NCBI GenBank assembly: GCA_031552845.1
Contig: JAVBMC010000041.1
Location: forward strand, 19,239-83,238
From: JAVBMC01 sp031552845
GTDB taxonomy: Bacteria > Verrucomicrobiota > Kiritimatiellia > RFP12 > DVOR01
Reading direction: 5' to 3'
DNA length: 64,000 nt
Every line of letters starts with the position of its first letter. The first letter of the stretch is position 1. Both the position numbers and the translations under genes were made by a program. Below the pieces are notes generated by a model. The model saw nothing but the letters and a program-made list of their open reading frames with translations. It made no database searches and had not been told where the DNA came from. Below, in pieces: positions 8,332 to 16,973 of this stretch.

Positions 8332-8382
8332 GTTCATTCGCACGTAGTTGAAGAGATAATCAGATATTGTTGGGAGTGAGAT

Positions 8383-9456
<1,074 letters not shown>

Positions 9457-9479
9457 CAACCAAGCAGGAGATTGACATC

Positions 9480-10814
9480 ATGGCTGGCATCTTTAAGGCA
9501 TACGACATCCGCGGCATCTATGGCAAGGATTTGACGGAGGAGACCGCTTACAAAATCGGCCGCGCGTTCGTCACGTTCGTCAAGTGCACCCGCGTCGTCA
9601 TCGCACGCGACATCCGTCCGCACTCCGAACCGCTCTTCGCAGCACTGGCCAAGGGCATCACGGAGCAGGGCGCCGACGTCGTCAGCCTCGGCCATGCCTC
9701 CACCCCGATGTCCTACTTCGCGAACACCTTCTGCAAAGCCGACGCCGGCATCATGCTCACGGCTTCGCACAACCCCGCCGAGTGGAACGGCTTCAAACTC
9801 TGCCGCGCCAATGCAGTGCCCATCAGCGGCGTCAGCGGCATCATGGACATCGAGAAGATTGTCGAGACCGAAGCCTTCGCGCCCAAGGCCGACAAGCCCG
9901 GCACCATCAGCGAGTTCGACATCCTGCCCGCTTACACCCAGCACGTGCAGCAGTTCTGCCACATCACCCACCCCATCCACTTAGCCATCGACTTCGCCAA
10001 CGGCATGGGCATCTGGGAAGCCAAGACCCTCAAGGGCTTGCCCATCACATGGGACGCACTCTTCGACGAACCCGACGGACGCTTCCCCAACCACGAAGCC
10101 AACCCGCTCAACACCGAAACGCTGGAAGACTTGCAGAAGCTCATGCGCGCCAATCCCGGCAAGTATGCCTTCGGCGTAGCCTTCGATGGCGATGCCGACC
10201 GCGCAGGCTTCCTCGACGAGAAGGGCGAGATCATCGCCATGGACCTCATCACCGCGCTCATCGCACAAGACGTGCTCTCCACCCGCAAAGGCGTCATCTT
10301 CTACGACCTGCGTTCCTCATGGGTCGTTAAAGAAGTCATCGCCGCAGCCGGCGGCACGCCCATGATGAGCCGCGTCGGCCACGCCTTCATCAAGGCACAG
10401 ATGCGCGAACACGATGCGCTCTTCGCCGGCGAACTCTCCGGGCACTACTACTTCAAGGACAACTCCACCGCGGAATCCTCCGCCATGGCCGTCCTCGCAC
10501 TCGCCAACATGGTCGCCAAAGCCGGCAAGCCGCTCTCCGAGCTCGCCGCGCCCCTGCGCAAATACTTCCCCAGCGGTGAGATCAACTCACACGTCACCCG
10601 CGACCCGCAAGAAATCCTTGCCGCCATCAAAGCCAAATACGGCCCGCAAGGCAAACTCATCGAGCTCGACGGCGTCAGCGTAGAGTTTGACGACTGGTGG
10701 TTCAACGTCCGCTGCTCCAACACCGAGCCCCTCGTCCGCCTCAACCTCGAGGCCAAGACCAAGCCCGTGATGGAAGCCAAACGCGACGAACTCCTCGCAC
10801 TCATCCGCAGCTAA
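9480..10814 (+). CDS. Phosphomannomutase / phosphoglucomutase
   Basis: Product of 444 residues of the alpha-D-phosphohexomutase superfamily. It interconverts hexose 6- and 1-phosphates for nucleotide-sugar synthesis in the cytosol. The catalytic phosphoserine loop is TASHNP (about residues 94-99), the Mg loop DGDADRAGF, the sugar-binding loop GELSGHYY and the phosphate-binding loop RCSNTEPLVRLN; all are intact. The ribosome-binding site is AGGAG. Preference for mannose or glucose cannot be told. It is probably co-transcribed with the downstream transglutaminase-like gene (17 bases). Confidence 0.93.
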   Translation: MAGIFKAYDIRGIYGKDLTEETAYKIGRAFVTFVKCTRVVIARDIRPHSEPLFAALAKGITEQGADVVSLGHASTPMSYFANTFCKADAGIMLTASHNPAEWNGFKLCRANAVPISGVSGIMDIEKIVETEAFAPKADKPGTISEFDILPAYTQHVQQFCHITHPIHLAIDFANGMGIWEAKTLKGLPITWDALFDEPDGRFPNHEANPLNTETLEDLQKLMRANPGKYAFGVAFDGDADRAGFLDEKGEIIAMDLITALIAQDVLSTRKGVIFYDLRSSWVVKEVIAAAGGTPMMSRVGHAFIKAQMREHDALFAGELSGHYYFKDNSTAESSAMAVLALANMVAKAGKPLSELAAPLRKYFPSGEINSHVTRDPQEILAAIKAKYGPQGKLIELDGVSVEFDDWWFNVRCSNTEPLVRLNLEAKTKPVMEAKRDELLALIRS

Positions 10815-10831
10815 TTAAGGACACGCCGCCG

Positions 10832-12319
10832 GTGACCGCAAATCTCGCACAGTCCCGCTCGCGTGAATTCGAGCGGGCGAGCTCCGCCATTACTCTGTCG
10901 GACATGGAAGTCTACATCTTCCCCGAGCTCGCCTACTCGCTCGTCCTCGCCAACCTCATGTCCCCGCGCATCTGGACGTGGCTCGACGATCCCTGGTTTG
11001 ACGGCATTCAAACATACAAGCCCGCCAAACGCCTCCGGCGCATCCGCCAATATATCATGGACCACTACACCTTCAACCTCGACCTCGACACCTGGGGCCT
11101 CACCACCAAACAAAAAGAACTCCAACGCTTCCAAAACATCATCTCCGCTGAAGACCTCGCCCGCTCCAACGCCCTCTTCGGCTACGAAGGCGACAGCTAC
11201 TACTTCAGCATCGACATCCGCCGCCACTTCGGCCTCGACAAATACACCACCGACACCATCCCCTACTGGAAGACCGAAACCATCGAAGCCATGGACGCCT
11301 TCCGCTACCGCCCCGGCCACCTCATCGGCTCCGGCGAATGCGTCAGCCTCGCCGCACTCTACGCCGCGGCGCTCTACGTCATCGGCGGCATACCCCTGCG
11401 CGACATCTACATGATCGCCACGCCCCTCCACTCCCAAAATTACATCGACCTCGACGACGGCACCCTCACCAATAACCGCCGCCTCGTCACCCGCTCCATG
11501 TGGTACAACGGCACCACCATTAGCCAGCAAGCCCGCCGCGCTCTCGAACACGAAAAGATCTCCTACGTCGCCCACGCCACCGGCTGGATCCACACCCACT
11601 ATCCCAGCGCCACTATCGATCCCGCCGTTTACACCGCCTTCAGCCAAAAACTCCGCACCTACCTCCACGCCGACCCAACACCCGAAAACGAAGTCGGCTT
11701 CCGCACCAAACTCCAAAGCCTCGACATCGACCCCACTACTCTTACGCCTGCCGACTACGCCGCGCAATACAACCAATTCATCCATACCGACCCCCAACTC
11801 CCCGACCCCGCGCACGTCACCATCAAACAAGAGACACCCATCGACATCCCCCTGGGTGCCACCCGCGAACAAATCACTCAAACACTCCTCAACCTCCGCG
11901 CCACCAACACCACCGTCGACCTCGCCTTCTACGCGCTACGCGACCTTTCCCTCAGCGACCCCGCGCCATTCCTCTACGCCGCGCTCACCCGCAACCCCGT
12001 CAGCATCGCCGCCACGCAAGACACCCCGCAAGACCAGCTCATCGCACAAATCGCCGGCTTGCCCAACGAATCCATCTACGACGGCACCAACCGCTACGCC
12101 CAACCCGACGAAGTCTGGAACAGCCAACGCGGCGACGGCGCCGAACGCATCCTCCTCCTACAAAACATCCTTCAATCCCGCGGCCACACCAACCTACACA
12201 TACAAGCCGCCCCCGGCACCGCCACACTCCTTGATAGCGATACAATACTCCTCTCCCTCCCCGCCCAAAAAGACGCTTCCCTCATTACTTCTGCTGCACC
12301 GCACTCCGCCCTTGCTTAA
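10832..12319 (+). CDS. Transglutaminase-like domain protein
   Basis: Product of 495 residues. A segment with GECVSLAALYAAALYVIGGIPLRDI, then PLHSQNYIDLDDG, has the Cys-His-Asp order and spacing of a transglutaminase/protease-like core. There is no signal peptide or membrane segment. The C-terminal part (GDGAERILLLQNILQSRG) looks like a second, degenerate core lacking the Cys. Substrate and reaction are unknown. The start is taken at the GTG (10832) with AAGGA upstream, because the frame before it is inside the mutase gene. A promoter overlaps its stop codon. Confidence 0.6.
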   Translation: MTANLAQSRSREFERASSAITLSDMEVYIFPELAYSLVLANLMSPRIWTWLDDPWFDGIQTYKPAKRLRRIRQYIMDHYTFNLDLDTWGLTTKQKELQRFQNIISAEDLARSNALFGYEGDSYYFSIDIRRHFGLDKYTTDTIPYWKTETIEAMDAFRYRPGHLIGSGECVSLAALYAAALYVIGGIPLRDIYMIATPLHSQNYIDLDDGTLTNNRRLVTRSMWYNGTTISQQARRALEHEKISYVAHATGWIHTHYPSATIDPAVYTAFSQKLRTYLHADPTPENEVGFRTKLQSLDIDPTTLTPADYAAQYNQFIHTDPQLPDPAHVTIKQETPIDIPLGATREQITQTLLNLRATNTTVDLAFYALRDLSLSDPAPFLYAALTRNPVSIAATQDTPQDQLIAQIAGLPNESIYDGTNRYAQPDEVWNSQRGDGAERILLLQNILQSRGHTNLHIQAAPGTATLLDSDTILLSLPAQKDASLITSAAPHSALA

Positions 12320-12340
12320 ATCTGTTGACGGGCGTATAAT
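12312..12340 (+). promoter_or_regulatory. Promoter of recurrent type (TTGCTT-N17-TATAAT) before LRV-like gene pair
   Basis: TTGCTT (12312-12317) and TATAAT (12335-12340) are separated by 17 bases. The flanks CACTCCGCCC and GGGCG are shared with promoters at 19.5 and 23.6 kb. The -35 overlaps the stop of the upstream gene. Confidence 0.7.
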
Positions 12341-12392
12341 AGAAGTGTTCTCGGGAGAGTGATGTCTCAACTGTTGCGAAAGGAACTGCCGT

Positions 12393-13097
12393 ATGAAGAT
12401 GTGGTTTTTGATTCCAATCCTGTTGGGTTTGTTCGCCGCGGCATTTGTGCTTTACCTGTTGGCACATATTGCAGGAGTTCCCGCCTATAGCAGTAATTGC
12501 GAGGCGTATTTACGGCAGCATCACTATGACGAGACCGTCATTCGGGCAGTGCTTGACTATGAGCCTTTGACGGATGAGCAGAAGGCCCGCTTGTTGCAGA
12601 TTAAAGATATGGATGTGCAGGTTATGCTGGCAAGCAATCCCTCCTTAACCCGTGATGAGCGCGAGATATTCTGGAAATCCAAAAGTGAGTGGGTCAGGCG
12701 TGGCGTTGCTGAGAACATGCGGATAACACGCGAGGAGGTCATGCGGACACTTCAAAGCAAGAAAGATGATTATTGGGTCTCTCAAGGTCTCTCCAGCAAC
12801 CCGGCCGTTCCGGAAGATCTTTTACTGGCTATCTATAATCGTCCTCGTCTTGAGGGAGGTCTCTTGGCCTTTGCTTCTAACCCCAACTGTCCAGAAGTCA
12901 TCCGAAAGAAGATTGTTGCCGAAGACAATCCGATGTCGAACAATAGTTTGGAGCGCTGCCGCAAGGCTCTTCAATACGCAGAAGAACACAACGGCAAATC
13001 GAAACCCGGCGGAGGTTATTACTTAGGCCAGATTCACTTGTGGTGGAAGGGCGGTCCGCGGACACAACCGGCGGCAGCAACGGAGGCAACACCATGA
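12393..13097 (+). CDS. Membrane-anchored protein with LRV-like (variant leucine-rich) repeats, copy 1
   Basis: Product of 234 residues: an N-terminal transmembrane segment (about residues 4-26), then repeats containing LASNPSLTRDERE, LSSNPAVPEDLLLAI and FASNPNCPEVIRKKI. The recurring NPxxPxxxL pattern matches leucine-rich repeat variant (LRV) units, which stack as a helical solenoid for protein binding. The C-terminus has KPGGGYYLGQIHLWWK, shared with the next gene. Its stop overlaps the next start by four bases (ATGA). Function is unknown; a protein-interaction role is inferred from the fold. Confidence 0.65.
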   Translation: MKMWFLIPILLGLFAAAFVLYLLAHIAGVPAYSSNCEAYLRQHHYDETVIRAVLDYEPLTDEQKARLLQIKDMDVQVMLASNPSLTRDEREIFWKSKSEWVRRGVAENMRITREEVMRTLQSKKDDYWVSQGLSSNPAVPEDLLLAIYNRPRLEGGLLAFASNPNCPEVIRKKIVAEDNPMSNNSLERCRKALQYAEEHNGKSKPGGGYYLGQIHLWWKGGPRTQPAAATEATP

Positions 13098-13834
13098 AAA
13101 CATTCTGGCGGTTGCTGGGCGTGCGGATTGCACAGATAATTGTTGCGGCGCTAGTGTTGGGAACTGTGTTTTGCGTGATGAGCGTAGCCTATTTGTATGT
13201 TACGCAACCAACATTTTATCCGGGCTATGAGTCAAACAATCCGTTGGAATGGTATGACGGCGCCTACACCAGCGTAACGAATCAGCTTGTCAATTATCTG
13301 CCGTTGGATGAAGCCATCGTGCGCGAGATTACAGACTCCCGTGATGACAAAGCGCGTGAGATGCTGGCACGCAATCCTTCACTCACACGCGAGCAGCGCG
13401 AACGCTTTTGGAATCTGAAGAACCGTTTCGTCAGAAACGAGGTCTTGCTGAATATGAGTCTCACACGTGAGGAGATTGAACGGGCATTGACACGAGAAGA
13501 CCTATATGCCTTCAGCGGCTTCGCCATGAATCCGATGGTGCCTGAAGACATCCTCCTGCGGCTCTATAAAGGATGGGGCAAGAAGGATAAAAACTGGTTC
13601 TACTTTGCAATGAATCCCAATCTCCCCGAAAGCATTCTCATCGACCTGATGCGGCGCAATCATCCTGAGTGCAACAAACTTCTGGAGGAACGCTTAGCGT
13701 TGCGCCGCCTTGCTATCGAGCGCGACAGTGAATCGCTTCCCGGGGGCGGTTACTACGGCGCGCAGATTCACATCTGGTGGAAACGCAATCCGCTAGCAAA
13801 TCCGGGATTCGGGCCGCCATTGGATTGCAGTTAG
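13094..13834 (+). CDS. Membrane-anchored protein with LRV-like repeats, copy 2
   Basis: This 246-residue paralogue of the preceding gene starts inside its stop codon, so the pair is translationally coupled. It has an N-terminal membrane segment (about residues 12-35), repeats including LARNPSLTREQRERFW, FAMNPMVPEDILLRL and FAMNPNLPESILIDL, and the same C-terminal signature PGGGYYGAQIHIWWK. The ribosome-binding site is GGAGG. Divergence from copy 1 shows an old duplication. No catalytic motif is visible. Confidence 0.65.
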   Translation: MKTFWRLLGVRIAQIIVAALVLGTVFCVMSVAYLYVTQPTFYPGYESNNPLEWYDGAYTSVTNQLVNYLPLDEAIVREITDSRDDKAREMLARNPSLTREQRERFWNLKNRFVRNEVLLNMSLTREEIERALTREDLYAFSGFAMNPMVPEDILLRLYKGWGKKDKNWFYFAMNPNLPESILIDLMRRNHPECNKLLEERLALRRLAIERDSESLPGGGYYGAQIHIWWKRNPLANPGFGPPLDCS

Positions 13835-14136
13835 TTTCTAATAAACAAGCGATCAACATCATGTATGACAGCCAAAAAATCATCCTCGGACTCAGCTGCA
13901 ACAAATAAATGACTCGATTGTTTCATTCAGTTCTGCCATATAAAACCTCTAATGCATAGCATAAACAAGGACAAGGTTGTGCCCGGGTTACACAGGATTG
14001 AGGACGAACTCCGAGTCGACGAGTCTGCTGTTTAAAATAAAAAGTTCAGGCGGGCGGCATTTTGTTGTGTCATATATGACCTCCCAATGCGCAGTACAAC
14101 TAGTAACAATGGTTGTACGCTTTGGAGAAGTCGGGC
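13835..14136. other. Intergenic leader before sigma cassette 1
   Basis: About 300 bases with no gene. It shares the phrase CATTTTGTTGTGT with the leader of sigma cassette 2 (near 19.6 kb), suggesting a common regulatory leader. No clear -35/-10 pair was identified. Confidence 0.35.
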
Positions 14137-14652
14137 TTGAACAAGTTTGAGGACGAGCTAGCAAAAGCGCAGAGGCCTTTGTTGGCATTTCTCCACGCGC
14201 TCAGTGGCGGACCTCTTCAAGTTGCGGAGGCGTTACGCAGTGATGTCAACCTTGTCCTCATGCGTCAGCGTGACCGGTATGACGAGAGCCGTCCGTTTCT
14301 ACCTTGGGCGCGGACACTCGCCGTGCTGGAGTATAAGCATTGGATATCCGCCCGCCAGCGCGACCGCCACTCCTTCTCTGAGGAAACCATGGCGCTCCTC
14401 GCCGAGACTCCCGCACCGGAAGAGGCAGAAACACCGCAAGACCGCTTGCTTGAATTGCTCGACGAAGCCCGTAAAGAACTTACCCCGGAAATGAACTTCC
14501 TCCTCACCCGCTATTACTGGTATAACGAAAGCCTCTCCGAAATTGGCCGCCAGCTCAACCGCACGCCCGGCTCGCTCGCCCGCTCCCTTGCCTACATCCG
14601 CGGCAACATCCGCAAAGCTATCGCAAAGCAACTCAAGCGCCAGAACAGATAA
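14137..14652 (+). CDS. ECF-type RNA polymerase sigma factor, cassette 1
   Basis: Product of 171 residues. Region 2 covers LAFLHALSGG through the RPFLPWARTLAVLEYKHWISARQRD block; region 4 is LTPEMNFLLTRYYWYNESLSEIGRQL plus a helix-turn-helix ending RTPGSLARSLAYIRGNI. The FSEET..LLAETPAPE linker resembles the sigma-70 family typical of Planctomycetes and Verrucomicrobia. A TTG start at 14137 is preferred: GGAG lies nine bases upstream and it aligns with the paralogue at 19.67 kb. Start codons further upstream are possible. Two bases separate it from the anti-sigma fusion gene, which it presumably controls. Confidence 0.85.
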   Translation: MNKFEDELAKAQRPLLAFLHALSGGPLQVAEALRSDVNLVLMRQRDRYDESRPFLPWARTLAVLEYKHWISARQRDRHSFSEETMALLAETPAPEEAETPQDRLLELLDEARKELTPEMNFLLTRYYWYNESLSEIGRQLNRTPGSLARSLAYIRGNIRKAIAKQLKRQNR

Positions 14653-14654
14653 CC

Positions 14655-16949
14655 ATGAATATCCTTGATGACACCACCATTGAACTTATTGGACGCGTCC
14701 TTGCCGGTGAAGGTAACACTGCCGATTGGCAGGCGCTTGACCAAATCCTTCAGAGCAATCCAGAGGCTCGTCAGCATTATCTTGCGCAAGCGCAGACAGA
14801 TCTTCTGCTGTGCCAAGCACCGCTTAAATGTGAATCTCCTGCCAAGCGCTCTTTCCGTATTCCAGTCTTCTGGCGCTTAGCCGCCGGGCTCATTGTTTTT
14901 GTTGCTCTTCTCGGGCTGAGCTATGCTGCCGCAACCTTGATCTCCCCTGATGTCCCAACCGCAACAGATCCCCCCGCAGATGATGGCATCATGTTGACTC
15001 ATCCCAGTGACAAAACTTTGCAAAGCGCGCCTACAGACTCACCCTTACCCCCATCAAACGTTTCCGATGAAAATAGTGCGCCACCTTCACCTCTCAATGT
15101 ACAACTTTCCACTAATACAGCCACGGCTGCGCAAACAGACCAAGGAGATACTACCATGAACTTGCTCCAAAACGCCCGCGCCTACATCGCCGCTGCGGCA
15201 ACCGCCGCAACAGCACTCAACGTTGCCGCTGAAGAAGCCCACTGGATCGGCATGGGCTCCGACGACAATTGGTCCAACATCCAAAACTGGCGGTTCTCTG
15301 CCGACGGCACATCCCCCGCCGGATGCGACCTTGTCTTTGGCGCCGAGGATCGCGTAACTGAAACCAAAATTAATAACATCGTCGACGCCTCCATCACTAT
15401 TGGCTCTATTACCTACACCAACTCCAACCGCTTTCCTTCGCCGCCAACCGGTAATAATTTCCAATACGTTTATCACGTCACGCAAATCAATGCAGGTCAG
15501 ACCCTCACGGTGGACGGCAACACAACGAATGTCGATGCGTTTCGTATTGGCGGCAATTTCGGCACCAGCAAACACTTCATCCCCGCTAAAATCACAGGGC
15601 CTGGAACCTTTACCGTCAATGCCCCAACTAAATCCTTCAGACTTTTTGTAACCCCCTCTGCGGCGACCGGAGGAACGATCTTGGACGTCACAGGAGTGGC
15701 TAATTTCAATGTTAATGTTTCCAACATCTGGTGCGGAGGAAGCCTGCCTGCCCACTCCGGCGCACTTTTGCTCCCGACAGGCGCGGGGTCGCAGAGTACG
15801 CTGTGTGCAAAAAGCGTTTATGTCAATGGATCTTCGGAGGAGGCCGCCAATAGCCGCATTATCTTCGGTGCGTCCACAACCCTTTTTACGGACTTCCTTG
15901 GTGTGAATGTTCCGCCGCCGGTTTCAGGCCTTACCGATAAGGGTGGTGGCGTTGGTACGCTGGACTTTGCGACCGGGGCTGCCGCAACGCACTCACTCGT
16001 GATTCGCGGCTTCTCCGGCGAACCCGATTCCCGCACGGAAATGCGAGTTGCCTCCGCGATGAATACACCGGATGTCCCCTATTTCCAGTCGGCGCACGTG
16101 TATTGGACGAACGGATTTGTTGATGCCAAGTTTTCTTCGCTCATCATCACCGAGGGCCGTGGGCACAAATGGAGCAAAGAAACCGGAGGCCAGCGCACTG
16201 ACTTTTTCTTTGCCAATGGAACAATCGATGCCGAAACGATAGTCATTGGCCGTGCATTGGTTAACAACACCGGCGGTGCCCTCAGTGCCTTGCCGGCCAT
16301 TGGCGCATTCAATATCCTTGGCGGAAACATTCTTGCCGGATCCATGATACTCGGAGATGCTGTGCCTCTATCCAAAGGGCAGTCCGCTGTCGGCATGCTT
16401 AAGGTCGCCAACAATGCTTCAGTCACAGTCAGCGATGATCTAGTCACCGGCAACCGTCAGGGTACCGGTAATGCGTGCACATCCATCATCGAAGTCGTTG
16501 GCGGCACCTTGAACGTTGCGGGGAACATCGCCCCCGGGGCATTTGTCGCCCAGACTGTATCCCAAATAACTCTCTCCGGCGGAGAGGTGCAAGTGCCCAA
16601 TGGTGAACTGCGTATTGAGACCGGCACGCTAACGCTGGATGGAGGACAGGCGCAAATCAATACTCTGGTGCTCACGAATGAAGCGGCTGAGGTTGCAGTG
16701 AATCTGAAGCAGGATTCCGAACCGGGGTTGATCACCGCCACCCACACACAACTCGGCGGCATCCTCACCGTCAATGACGCCACGGACTACAGCACAAAAT
16801 CGCCGTTGAAGAAATGGACCATCTTGCGCGGGCCTCACACCGGCACTTTCCAAACTTTAAATCTGCCCGAGCGCATGCAGGTGCTTTATACTGCCGACAG
16901 CGTCGACATCCTTTATCCCGGCCACGCCACGCAGATTACCATTTTCTAA
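14655..16949 (+). CDS. Anti-sigma N-domain fused to extracellular beta-rich protein, with internal start, cassette 1
   Basis: The frame spans 764 residues. Residues 1-70 (LIGRVLAGEGNTADWQALDQIL and a PEARQHYLAQ helix) resemble the cytosolic part of PVC anti-sigma/FecR proteins; about residues 75-98 form a membrane helix; a Pro/Ser/Thr linker follows. At residue 168 there is an in-frame ATG with its own AAGGAG at eight bases, followed by a signal-peptide-like segment (MNLLQNARAYIAAAATAATAL). The remainder is a Gly/Thr/Asn-rich beta-solenoid-like exported domain. The frame may give both a tethered regulator and a separately secreted protein. The paralogue at 20.2 kb has the same layout. Confidence 0.7.
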   Translation: MNILDDTTIELIGRVLAGEGNTADWQALDQILQSNPEARQHYLAQAQTDLLLCQAPLKCESPAKRSFRIPVFWRLAAGLIVFVALLGLSYAAATLISPDVPTATDPPADDGIMLTHPSDKTLQSAPTDSPLPPSNVSDENSAPPSPLNVQLSTNTATAAQTDQGDTTMNLLQNARAYIAAAATAATALNVAAEEAHWIGMGSDDNWSNIQNWRFSADGTSPAGCDLVFGAEDRVTETKINNIVDASITIGSITYTNSNRFPSPPTGNNFQYVYHVTQINAGQTLTVDGNTTNVDAFRIGGNFGTSKHFIPAKITGPGTFTVNAPTKSFRLFVTPSAATGGTILDVTGVANFNVNVSNIWCGGSLPAHSGALLLPTGAGSQSTLCAKSVYVNGSSEEAANSRIIFGASTTLFTDFLGVNVPPPVSGLTDKGGGVGTLDFATGAAATHSLVIRGFSGEPDSRTEMRVASAMNTPDVPYFQSAHVYWTNGFVDAKFSSLIITEGRGHKWSKETGGQRTDFFFANGTIDAETIVIGRALVNNTGGALSALPAIGAFNILGGNILAGSMILGDAVPLSKGQSAVGMLKVANNASVTVSDDLVTGNRQGTGNACTSIIEVVGGTLNVAGNIAPGAFVAQTVSQITLSGGEVQVPNGELRIETGTLTLDGGQAQINTLVLTNEAAEVAVNLKQDSEPGLITATHTQLGGILTVNDATDYSTKSPLKKWTILRGPHTGTFQTLNLPERMQVLYTADSVDILYPGHATQITIF
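15142..15158 (+). promoter_or_regulatory. Internal ribosome-binding site and start codon in fusion gene 1
   Basis: AAGGAG (15142-15147), eight bases, then an in-frame ATG at 15156. What follows reads as a signal peptide. The same spacing is kept in the paralogue. Confidence 0.6.
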
Positions 16950-16973
16950 TATAACCAGGGGAAAGACAAAAGC

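Noticed and set aside
8290..8382. LexA/SOS box at recA
   Set aside because: No GAAC-N4-GTTC or CTGT-N8-ACAG palindrome overlaps the promoter; the lineage may use another operator.
10811..11881. 356-residue minus-strand frame opposite the transglutaminase-like gene
   Set aside because: Val/Gly/Asp-rich shadow with no recognisable domain.
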